Below are positions 55,691 through 64,000 of a DNA stretch of 64,000 nucleotides, piece by piece. Positions within the stretch are counted from its first letter, which is position 1, and each line of letters opens with the position of its first letter. Origin of the DNA: Micrasema longulum (Eukaryota; Arthropoda; Insecta; Trichoptera; Brachycentridae). A program made the translations under genes and the position numbers. The notes under the pieces were generated by a model. It searched no databases, was not told the DNA's origin, and saw only the letters and a program-made list of their open reading frames with translations. The DNA is taken from assembly GCA_022494885.1 (NCBI GenBank), contig JAGVSM010001243.1, positions 1 to 64,000 on the forward strand, in the 5' to 3' direction.

Positions 55691-56978
55691 GTCCGCCCAG
55701 ACACAAACTATTTAAATCTAATGTTATGCACTATGTTTTATCGTTAGATGCTAGGTTAGGTTTTTAAAAAATATGTATTAAAGTAATAATAATTTATTAG
55801 GTCACATTTGACACTTCATCAAAATTCAACAACATAACCTTGTAAGAGCGGTAGTAAAATATTATTTATTTTTTCGAATTTAGAACTGCACAATTGCTTA
55901 ACTATTTTTAATTACAATTACATATTTATTGTAATAATGACAAAAGAAGGTAATTTTATGATTTACTTTCACTAATAAACCATTTTAAACATAATAAACT
56001 TTTTCTGTTCTAAACGTCGTTACAATGTTTCATCAGTGAACCCTTTTTCTTTTTAAACACTAGGGATGTTACCCAGAAAAATCGAATGTTGATAGTTTTG
56101 TTAAATTATGTAATTATCTTGTTTTGTTCCTTAAATTCACGATAGAAAATAATAATGAGACAGGGATTCGACTTATGATTTTTAAAATAAAATTACAGTA
56201 CCTAAAAGGACCCTTTTATAGCAACTGAATTCAATTCACATATATTATGTTTGAAGTCCGAATCGATTCATACACTTTAATCGATGTTTTTAAGCATGTT
56301 ACCTCAATATGAAGCTAAAACCGACAAATGTCAAATGTGACCTATTAAATTGGCCCTACTATAGTAGATTAAATAGATTTGCTCAATTTTTATTTTAAAT
56401 TAGTTCTGATTTTAATTTAACGCAATTGAATTAAATGTAAATTCAGCTTTTTTAAATATTATAACAATTAAATCTTTATAATTTTTTTATCAATTTATAA
56501 TTATACTATATAAATGTAAATATTTTGAACTAGCACAGAAATAATTTATATTTTATGCCAAACAAAATGAATTAGGTAGATATTTTTTTAACAATCTAAA
56601 TGATTTGCTTTAGCCAATTTATTTTCATGCAACTAGACAGATTACAGTTTTCCGTCAAAAATATGTAAGTCCAATAATTTATTTCTAATTCGAAAAACTG
56701 CGACACTGTTCCATGCGTATTTTAATATCTTTGATATAAAAATATTATTGCTTATGGTCTAAATTCTAAATCCACAAAGATCACAAACCATAGAAAAATA
56801 TCAAATGTGGTATAATGTTTGACATTTGGTACTAAATATTTAAATAACGAATAACGTAGTTAAGGTATTGGTTAATTAATAATTAATAAATTTTATCCGA
56901 AAGAGTTTGTAGCAGGTAAAAACTAAATCATTTTATAATTATTAGTTTTAATGAGTAATGAAACTTTGATAAACTCCA
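55691..56978. other. Upstream region of the RBM41 gene
   Basis: AT-rich, no coding exon recognised. A CAG-GTAAAA donor-like word at about 56911 and a small upstream ORF (ATG at 56951, 11 codons) overlapping the proposed start could belong to the 5' leader. No clear core promoter. Confidence 0.3.
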
Positions 56979-57277
56979 ATGATTAATTTGAGACAAAACT
57001 ATCCCAATAAGATGAAGACTGTATCCCCACTTTCAACTGGAGTTGTTTCATTGGAACAATTTTCGCAACTTGAGGAAGAAGAAAAGAATATCGCAGCTCT
57101 TAAAAATTATGGATTGACTGCCGAGGAAATACAAATGTACAAGGATTATGAAAGAGGAATGGACTATTTAGAAAACACCCATAAAAATATGGAGATTACG
57201 GCTTTAGAAACATCTGTAAAATGCATTCTTGACAAAATAAAGATAGCACAGAATAGAATGAATTCTGAAACGCACAG
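56979..57277 (+). CDS. RBM41: RBM41 coding exon 1
   Basis: Residues 1-99 plus two bases of codon 100. It contains the conserved SLEQFSQLEEEEKNIAALKN and YGLTAEEIQMYKDYERG segment and is Glu/Lys-rich, predicted helical. In-frame TAA at 56970 sits three codons upstream of the ATG; a second in-frame ATG is at codon 12. Donor GTAACT at 57278. Confidence 0.75.
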
Positions 57278-60200
57278 GTAACTCCAAAATAATAAATTAC
57301 ATATTTTCTGAATTTATGTTAAAATGTGTTAATAAAGGACAAACCATGTTAATCACTTTCAATGGAGTGTTTAAATATTTTATAGTTCTATTTCACTGAC
57401 GGCTAGAATTTTTTTCCTTGAGAATACTTAATAAAATGGCTAAGAAATTATTTTTATAAGTTGCAAACATTACTGCCTTGTTCAGACATGTACAGTGCGT
57501 TTGAATATTTGTTAACCCTTCCCTTACTCTGCCAAAAACATTTGCGCGTTACGGTGCTGTGTTGTCATTACACATATGAAAAATGAGATATTGTAAATCA
57601 GAAAATAGAATATTCATACGCAATTGCTTCAATTATTTATAGTTGAAGTCAAAGGTGATAACAGTTTAATCTAATTGCTAAAAACACGAAAGAACCATTG
57701 GCTCATGCTCACAGCGCGGATGAAAGAACCGTCACTAACGAAACTCAGATTGCTATTTATTGGTGTCTGGCAGAAGTACTGGCAACTTTACTGTTCGCAT
57801 GTGGATGCGTGAAATTGTCTCTCGCTCCCAAATATACCTATTGCGTATAGTATCGAGAGTGAGACGTAAAGTGTGAGACAATTTCATATTCGGTACTCTT
57901 TTATTTCATACCCCGCAACATGTGACACATTGGTAAACTTTCTATTATGTTGGTAATTTATCTCCGATTTTTGATCAAATGCTTTTTCTGTTCCTTATAA
58001 GTATTAACTATTTAATAAAAAAAATATTTTAACTGATACGTAAATGCATAACGGAGAAATACCGTAACTATATTTATAGAAATATTAAAGTTATTAATTG
58101 CAATGTGTACTAAGCTACACATCACCAGGAGGGGAGAGTCAATGTGTAATAAATCCTAAGTCACCATCATATATTATTTTATCATACTGCCATAACATAA
58201 ATATATATTTATTGTAGTAGGTATTTTGTTTATAACAATATGTTATTTTTTAGTACGGTAGAAGAATCACCATTTCAAAATAAAGACTATTCAATTGATC
58301 CAAATATTTTAATCAATGATGATCAGCCAATTTCTAGCACTGTACATCGTGGACATCCAATAAATTACCTAGATGAATTAAAAGACGATATTTTTGGCCA
58401 CATGGACATAGATAATCTACCGTCAGCTAATAAACGAAGAAAAATACTTCGACGAATGGAGAGGAAATTAGCAAAAGAAATACTACTCCCAGAACCTTGT
58501 TCTAGTAATATTCCTGGTACAAGTACAATTGCTTCCATCAGTGAACCTCATTCCTATAATGAATTCGTCAGAGTCAATCCAAGTCATTCAAAAACTGTAA
58601 ATTGTAATGCAACTATAGATAGGCATCCCAATTCTAAATGGGACATCAAAGACATGTCCAAATATGAAAAAATTATCGAAGCACGAAAGTCTGATCTAAA
58701 ATCAAAGGACCGAGCTAAACCGCAAACAATCGGCTGCAAACCAGAAGCTCTTTACACCATCAAAGATAAGAAAATAGTTAGATTAGAAAAAAAAACAATT
58801 ATAGATGGTCAAAGTAAAAAAATTGATCATTACCAAGCTGTCGAAATTAAGCTACCAATAAACAAAGCTGAAGAACAGCTATTAGAAGGGTCTAGATTGA
58901 GTTTGGAGGATATTAAGAAAATTCCCAAATTTGAGAAATACGAGGCTGGTGAATGTTCTAAGGTAAATAGTATTATACTTGGTATTTTTACGTTACTTTA
59001 CATAAATTTACATGCAATATTCCTAAATGAACACATTGATTTATTTAATTATACAGGGTGTTCTTTAAACCCTGTCACATCCGAAACCACGATGATCAGT
59101 ATGGGCAAGAAGACATATTAGCATACTAAAAAAAATATTTAGACGGAAGAATTTTTTTTTAAATAAAATATTTGAAAAAACAAAAGGTTGCTTACTTCTG
59201 CAGGGGAGAAGTGAGAGGGGCGCGGATACGCGGTTGGCGGTGTATCAGACTCCCCCCTCCCCCTCGTTTCTCCCCTGCAGAAGTAAGCAACCATTTGTTT
59301 TTTGAAATATTTTATTTTTGTAAATTTTATTCATTCTAAAAATGTATTTTAATGTGCCAATATGTCTTCTTGCTCATACTGATCATCGTGGTTTCGGATG
59401 TGACAAAGTTTAAAGAACACCTGTATATATTATTTATTGATTAAGCTGGTGTTTTTTAACTCTATCACTATTACCTTACCGCACCTAATGGTGCATAGGG
59501 CACTGCATTGGTACACCAATCTCTGCGTATCTTCATTTTTGTTACATAAAGGTAAAAGATGAGGAGTCTTACGCTTCAGGTACCAGTCTAGGTACTCTGA
59601 AATATTCTAGTGTGAAAACACCCTTTTTAATCAATCTTTTTATTTTATTTATTTATTTAATGCACAAAATACACAATTTTATCATAGAGCACAATTATAA
59701 TTTTTTATGTCCCGACTTGTTAGAAAATTCCGTGTTAAGTCGGGACTCTTCTATACATAAATCAAAAACATTTATAAACATATTGAACAAAATACAAAAT
59801 AATCAAAACAATATACAAAATAATAATAGAAAAATATAAAAAATGTATAAATATCAACATCTTTTATATCAACCATGTCGGGAATCGAACCCGAGACCTC
59901 TCGAATGGTAAGCAAATACGCTGACCATTACACCACGAGGTCAATGTTGAATTATATTTACATTTAACTCTATATTTAATTATATTTACTGGCCCCATGG
60001 CGTAGTGGCCAACTGTGAAACTGGCGTTATGGGTTCGATTCCTGCCAGCTGCAAGAAAAAATCCAAGAAAGATTTTCTTAAATTGGTCTGGGTATCGTGA
60101 TGTATTTTTTATAATTTTCTTCCAAATTCTCTCTTTCCCATCTGCTGACAAGCCTCTAAAATAGAAGCTTTATGGGTTCTTTTTTTTTTTAATAAAAAAG

Positions 60201-62651
60201 AACATTCTCTACCGACTTAACCGATACTTAACAAGCTTATATTATTTTAATTAAATTAGTATATTTTGGCCTATTTGTATGTTAATTATTAGTGTAACAT
60301 TTTATTTTTTGTAAGTAATGAGGAACTTCAGCCCTACGGGAAATTGGATACAAAAAATGTTTTCTTACGCGGGGTAAAAATTAGAGCATTAAATTGTAGA
60401 ACAACGTTTCTTGAAAATGTACAGAAAAAATATTTTGATAAAAACGCACTACTTTAAATGACGTCACTGGTTCATGTGAATCAACCTATGATCTGAGAGC
60501 TATGGAAGATTTCCGGTCTGCTTGTCGCTTCTGGACCAATAAGAACTGAATGAGAATAAGCGGAAATGAACCTCTGACGTTACACGCGGAGTTATTTCAG
60601 AAATACAAAACTTTGAAAAATCTTAGCGCCGATAATACGATATAAAAAAATTAAAAAAATTTTTTTTTACTTAGTTTAACAATGTATTAACAAATAAAAA
60701 AATTTAAAAAAACTACTGAACTTCCTCATTATGAAGTTTTTTTTTTGCCTGATCAGATTTCATTTCAAATCATCTCAAACAATCACATTGTACAAAAAAG
60801 TTTGATAAATAGGTATATATTATGTAATTATTTTTCAGAAGCTATACATTAAGAACTTATCAAATAACATAAAAGAAGAGGACCTTAATTCATTATTCCA
60901 TTGTTACGATAAAAGCACTAAAGTGACATTGATGGTTGGGAAGATGAGAGGACAAGCTTTTGTAACATTTCAATGTATGTATCACCCTTTTATTACTTTG
61001 TATTTAATTATCATATACATTTTTCTTTTGATCAAATAAATCATATTTTCAATATAGCAAATCTGCATTACTTGTGTATAACCAGTTTTGAGAAAAATGC
61101 AAAAAAAATAGTTTTAAACAGGCGCTTCCAAAACACCCAATGCAAAATAGTGTAATGAGACCAGATATTTGATTATGTATACTATTCAATTGTAATATAT
61201 CGACACATCCTACGTACAACTGTGTAACTGCCTCATCTCTGGTTATACGACTGTTGCATTTTTGAAATCTACACCTTGGAAACTTTAATATCAAATATAA
61301 AAAATCGTTGGAACAAGTTTTTTTTTAAACGTATAAATGTTTAACGGCATATATCTAAAACAAAATCCGAGGAATAATTAAGTACGTGCCAGCTACAGAC
61401 TATTACGCGGGGGTAATGCGGCGCGGCGCGGGCGACGGAGATCTGCCCGTCTCTCAGTTCTACCTCGGACAGCGAGAGAATACAGGCTCCGTCAAAAATT
61501 TGAAAAAATTAAAAAACACAAATATACTTATCAAAATAATGAAAATGATCTAATATTAATGTTGTGACAGCGATACATAAACAAATATAAGACCGTATTT
61601 ATTTACGATTTTTTGGTAAAAGCTGTGTAAGTGAACATTTTAGGGGAAGATATCAAATGAAGTACAGAGTAAAACTATGTAACTAGGCAGATACTCGTGA
61701 AACATTTCAACGAATCCCATTGAATAAGCCTGTATCAGCCACTTACAGTATTGATGACAGGTTACGTAGCTAAGTATAAGTGTGTATGTGCTATAACACA
61801 AAAACTAGTGATCTCAGAAAGAACATTTATTTTTTATCTCATTAAATAACTCAATTAATAGTGTTTTGCCAAATTTCACAGCTTTACTACGTAAGAACAG
61901 CGAAATATCGCGAGTAGATTTTTTAAAAATCTTTAAAACGCTCTCCTGTAAAATTTACTTTTTTCTGTTACACAGTTGTACGTAGAATGTGTCGATATCG
62001 TCCCCTTAAAAACCTAAGTCCAGATTACAAAAATGTTCAGGAGACAATTAACACTCCAAAACTTTTAATATTAGCCTAAAAAGAGCATTTTTCTTAGCAT
62101 GTAATTCATTTCAAAACTAATTAAATGGTTTTATAAGTAAGCCAATGATATATCAATTGTAATGTTTTCTTCGTTGGCTTTGAAACAGGGTTTGTACTCT
62201 AGTAGCCATGAAGTATGCAGATATGTAAAGGGTTAATAAATAAAATGAACTCGGATTCTTACAATTCAAATAGATTTACAAAATTAAATTTATTATTCTC
62301 TTTGTAAATAGTAATGTTAACTAGTTAATTTTTTTAAATGAAAAAACAGTAAGTTTTGAGAGAATCATTATCTCCCATCAACAGGTGTGATGAACCAATG
62401 TAATAAATTCAGGATTTTTATAGTAACTAACTATGCTATTGACAGTTTATATCAAATTTTAACTTTGAATCTCGATATTCCAAAATGCTATTTTTGCATA
62501 TAAACTAATTATTATTGCAACAGTGCGTATTTACTTTTACTATGTATTTTTGGCACTTTCAGCACCGGAAATGGCTTCCAAATCATTAAGTGATAGAAAC
62601 GGTACAATTTTAAAAGGAAAACCAATTATAATAATGTTTGGGAAAGGATAG
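56979..62651 (+). CDS. RBM41: RNA-binding protein 41 (RBM41), four coding exons
   Basis: RBM41 binds the 3' stem-loop of U12 snRNA and is a paralogue of the U11/U12-65K protein (RNPC3), acting in the nucleus with the minor spliceosome. Coding exons are 56979-57277, 58254-58962, 60839-60974 and 62563-62651. All joins keep frame (phases 2, 0, 1) and give 1233 nt, 410 residues, close to the roughly 413 of the human protein. Donors are GTAACT, GTAAAT and GTATGT with AG acceptors, so these are ordinary U2-type introns. Family marks: VVSLEQFSQLEEEEKNIAAL near the N-terminus, then LSLEDIKKIPKFEKYEAGE immediately before a single C-terminal RRM with RNP2 LYIKNL (338-343) and RNP1 RGQAFVTF (373-380). 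Polyadenylation signal at 62737. The human N-terminus is about 40 residues longer before the first conserved motif, so an unseen 5' exon is possible and the start is provisional. Confidence 0.85.
58254..58962 (+). CDS. RBM41: RBM41 coding exon 2
   Basis: Residues 100-336. The acceptor TTTTTTAG ends at 58253; an ATG-led ORF at 58240 would start inside the acceptor and is not used. The middle is poorly conserved and hydrophilic, with a basic patch ANKRRKILRRMERKLAKEI. The end (LEDIKKIPKFEKYEAGECSK) is the conserved lead-in to the RRM. Donor GTAAAT at 58963; the frame past it is intron. Confidence 0.85.
59053..59425. repeat. MITE B, palindromic copy in RBM41 intron
   Basis: Ends TACAGGGTGTTCTTTAAACC and GTTTAAAGAACACCTGTA with outer TA on both sides. 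The inner GGTTGCTTACTTCTGCAGGG and CCCTGCAGAAGTAAGCAACC pair exactly. As part of a transcribed intron it would form a hairpin of about 180 bp. Confidence 0.85.
59640..59850 (-). mobile_element. LINE 3' end with conserved hairpin
   Basis: Same family as 10963-11165, including the 10-bp GTCCCGACTT / AAGTCGGGAC stem and the TACAAAATAATCAAAACAAT run. The ORF 59612-59839 is an artefact of it. Confidence 0.65.
59870..59945 (-). mobile_element. SINE 3 tRNA-like head
   Basis: GTCGGGAATCGAACCCGAGA and CTGACCATTACACCACGAGG are the reverse B- and A-box regions. Acceptor ends do not pair. Confidence 0.6.
59991..60175 (+). mobile_element. SINE 1 copy
   Basis: GGCCCCATGGCGTAGTGGCC, ATGGGTTCGATTCCTGCCAG, AGCTGCAAGAAAAAATCC and CCCATCTGCTGACAAGCCTC follow the order of 42846-43058 (reverse). 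Confidence 0.65.
60318..60729 (-). repeat. MITE A, full-length copy in RBM41 intron
   Basis: Termini ATGAGGAACTTCAG and CTGAACTTCCTCAT, TA immediately outside both ends, 412 bp. Inner words CGGGAAATTGGATACAAAAA and AATGACGTCACTGGTTCATG are the reverse of 6124-6550 with few changes, so these are among the youngest pair of copies. Confidence 0.8.
60839..60974 (+). CDS. RBM41: RBM41 coding exon 3 (RRM first part)
   Basis: Residues 337-381 plus one base. TTTTTCAG acceptor. It encodes RNP2 (LYIKNL), helix 1 (KEEDLNSLFHCY) and RNP1 (RGQAFVTF). The aromatic residues Tyr339 and Phe377 lie where RRMs stack on RNA bases. Donor GTATGT at 60975. Confidence 0.85.
61197..61998. repeat. MITE D with 32-bp terminal inverted repeats in RBM41 intron
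   Basis: 61197-61228 and 61967-61998 are inverted copies matching 31 of 32 bases (cores TCGACACAT and ATGTGTCGA). A TA lies just outside the TCGA cores on both sides, fitting a Tc1/mariner-type target. The interior has no transposase. It includes a GC-rich block near 61412-61440 (GCGGCGCGGCGCGGGCGACG) and GTCTCTCAGTTCTACCTCGG. Confidence 0.7.
62563..62651 (+). CDS. RBM41: RBM41 coding exon 4 (RRM end and stop)
   Basis: Completes residue 382 and encodes 383-410 and TAG. TTTCAG acceptor at 62562. APEMASKSLSDRNGTILKGK and PIIIMFGKG are RRM helix 2 and strand 4. The protein ends right after the RRM, without the extra C-terminal tail of the vertebrate protein. Confidence 0.85.
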
Positions 62652-62736
62652 AAATTTCTATGTAGTTCAACAATTTCATATAATCATACTAAAGAAAAAC
62701 TTTATTTATTTTTATATTTTTTAATGTAACATACTA

Positions 62737-62742
62737 AATAAA
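62737..62742 (+). terminator. RBM41 polyadenylation signal
   Basis: Canonical AATAAA 85 bases after the stop codon, followed by a T-rich stretch with TTTTTTTGTGTTATTTT. Confidence 0.7.
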
Positions 62743-62774
62743 ATTATAACATAATTTTCTTTTTTTGTGTTATT

Positions 62775-63468
62775 TTAATCGACAGAGAAAATCACAAATT
62801 TAACGTGTTTAGTGATTTGTCTAACAGTATGTATAAAATGATGTATGTCTTAAAGCTATAATTTCTTAAGCGAGCGGTGCCGTCATGCAGTGGTGGATTT
62901 AGTTCTGTACAAACGAGATAACGCAGGTTTCCCAGAGAGCGTCGATTGTGAGCACAATGTCAAACAGCAGCGCTGTCGTATGTTTTTTCTCGTGTAGTGG
63001 CGAGTGTCTAAAAATAAGTGTAATTGTGATTTGGACTATCAAAAATGAAAAAATTTTGATTGATTTTATTAGAAAATAATTAAAAATTTGAAATTTGCAT
63101 TAAACCTTGAAATAGGTACTCTGTAGCATGATCTTTAAAACATCTCACACTCTTCCAAATAATAGTTTTCGGCTTCTTACAACCCCTTCCAGATAAATAA
63201 TGCTAAGTTGGTCCGGATTGTCCATTTTCCACTGCAGTAAGTATCAGTTTTATAAAAATAAGCTAATAAAATTAGGTTATCACGGCCGCTAGATAATGGG
63301 ACCGCTCTTTTTAACTTGTCATCTCCGGTCACTGTCTAGGAGGCTCTTGTTCCACCCACCGCATCACAACATATGACCGCTTTCTTACGAAACCATAACT
63401 TAAGTGAAGAAGCTGTCACTTATGGCGTGGGGAGCAAACTAAAAGATTAAACGATTGATAAAATAATA
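62775..63468. other. Gap between convergent genes
   Basis: No ORF of note. 62865-62990 is less AT-rich than its surroundings, and 63280-63420 contains CACGGCCGCTAG. Neither resembles a known element or RNA. Confidence 0.25.
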
Positions 63469-63939
63469 TTTATTCGAAAAAAGCTTGTACATGAATATAT
63501 TTAGCACGATTACACAATACTACTTTAAAATGTATTCAAACGATGTATTCTTATTATCTCTGAACAATAAACTTTTTCACTTAATAATATTGTACCTATA
63601 AAGATGGTTTACACTAAAAAAATTACTTAAATATGATGCTCATAATTATTACAATGTCTGTTCAATTTGTTTTGCAATATGAATAAAAAATAGTCAATAT
63701 ACAAAGTGTCTGCGATGTTTACTCACATGTTAATATAAGTACCCAAACTCACTACAAAAAACCGACTTTCTTTGAGTAAATTCACTGAAGTAATGTCCAT
63801 TGCATTTTGTAATGATTACAAATTGGATTTCCCACTAGGTGATTCTAATATTATGTCAATTTAGAAACCTTGGGTTTTCTCTTTTGTCATTCCTTTTTCT
63901 CTGGTGGCATACTTGTAGGACCTGCCTCTGATTTGTTTT
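63469..63939 (-). CDS. Probable last exon of a convergent gene (partial)
   Basis: On the minus strand a strong polypyrimidine acceptor (GTTTTGATTTTTAG) ends at 63940. The exon then reads, after two bases of a split codon, NKSEAGPTSMPPEKKE and TGA (63889-63887). A 3' untranslated region of about 410 nt follows, with AATAAA at 63474-63469. Only 17 codons are visible, hydrophilic and lysine-rich; the rest of the gene lies beyond the window. No identity can be given. It would lie tail to tail with RBM41. Confidence 0.4.
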
Positions 63940-64000
63940 CTAAAAATCAAAACAAAAACAAATGTTATATGATGGGAATAAATTAATGTGACAAAGAGCC

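Larger units (their letters stand above)
58963..60838 (+). other. RBM41 intron loaded with five mobile elements
   Basis: The 1876-bp intron between coding exons 2 and 3 contains, in order, MITE B (59053-59425), a LINE 3' end with hairpin (59640-59850), SINE 3 (59870-59945), SINE 1 (59991-60175) and MITE A (60318-60729). More than half its length is mobile DNA. The first 90 bp and last 110 bp, with the splice signals, are free of repeats. Confidence 0.75.

Noticed and set aside
58240..59121. Single-exon 293-codon gene starting at 58240
   Set aside because: The first codons lie within the splice acceptor and everything after 58962 is intron running into MITE B.
56979..62562. U12-type introns in the RBM41 gene
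   Set aside because: All three donors (GTAACT, GTAAAT, GTATGT) are ordinary U2-type; no ATATCCTT or GTATCCTT is present.
56979..62651. RNPC3 (U11/U12-65K) instead of RBM41
   Set aside because: There is no N-terminal RRM, and the segments outside the RRM (SLEQF...LEEEEKNIAALKNYGL and IKKIPKFEKYEAGE) fit RBM41.
1..64000. CRISPR arrays, operons or prokaryotic insertion sequences
   Set aside because: No regularly spaced direct repeats with unique spacers and no bacterial-type genes; the introns and SINEs show nuclear eukaryotic DNA.

Overview
The window is insect-type nuclear DNA: AT-rich, intron-containing, no operons or bacterial signals, and dense in non-LTR retrotransposon (LINE) tails, tRNA-derived SINEs and short inverted-repeat DNA elements (MITEs). 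The LINE tails with APE endonuclease, RTE-like and RNase-H-linked types, plus the THAP, densovirus-like and RBM41-like sequences, point to an arthropod and most probably an insect. The order cannot be fixed from sequence alone.

Only one complete host gene is convincing. It is an RBM41 orthologue on the + strand in four coding exons (56979-57277, 58254-58962, 60839-60974, 62563-62651), joining without a stop into 410 residues with a C-terminal RRM. RBM41 is a U12-snRNA-binding paralogue of the minor-spliceosome U11/U12-65K protein. Its third and fourth introns are loaded with MITEs, SINEs and LINE ends. Just beyond it, convergent on the - strand, lies the probable last exon of another gene (63939 down to about 63469).

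Layout. 1-524: upstream sequence and a frameshifted THAP-domain remnant. 1-20 kb: LINE tails (families X, Y, Z and an RTE type), copies of MITE family A, SINE pieces and a microsatellite. 20-31 kb: LINE carboxyl ends, a tandem repeat, a hAT end and a palindromic MITE (family B) carrying a second fold-back element. 31-46 kb: MITEs A, B and C, SINEs and LINE tails, almost no genes. 46.4-46.9 kb: a probable 5'-truncated retrocopy of an unidentified mRNA with a 15-bp target-site duplication. 47-50 kb: LINE tails and a long fold-back. 50.05-55.44 kb: the most unusual block, an endogenous densovirus-like fragment with a VP1-type phospholipase A2 motif. It appears split by an almost full-length decayed LINE and is bordered by two repeats, one of which is inverted between the two ends. 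55.7-64 kb: the RBM41 region.

Family names used here (LINE R-Z, MITE A-D, SINE 1-4) are local labels for sequences recurring inside this window. No library search was possible. Most repeat ends are accurate to about 10-20 bases unless a duplicated target site or terminal repeat is quoted.
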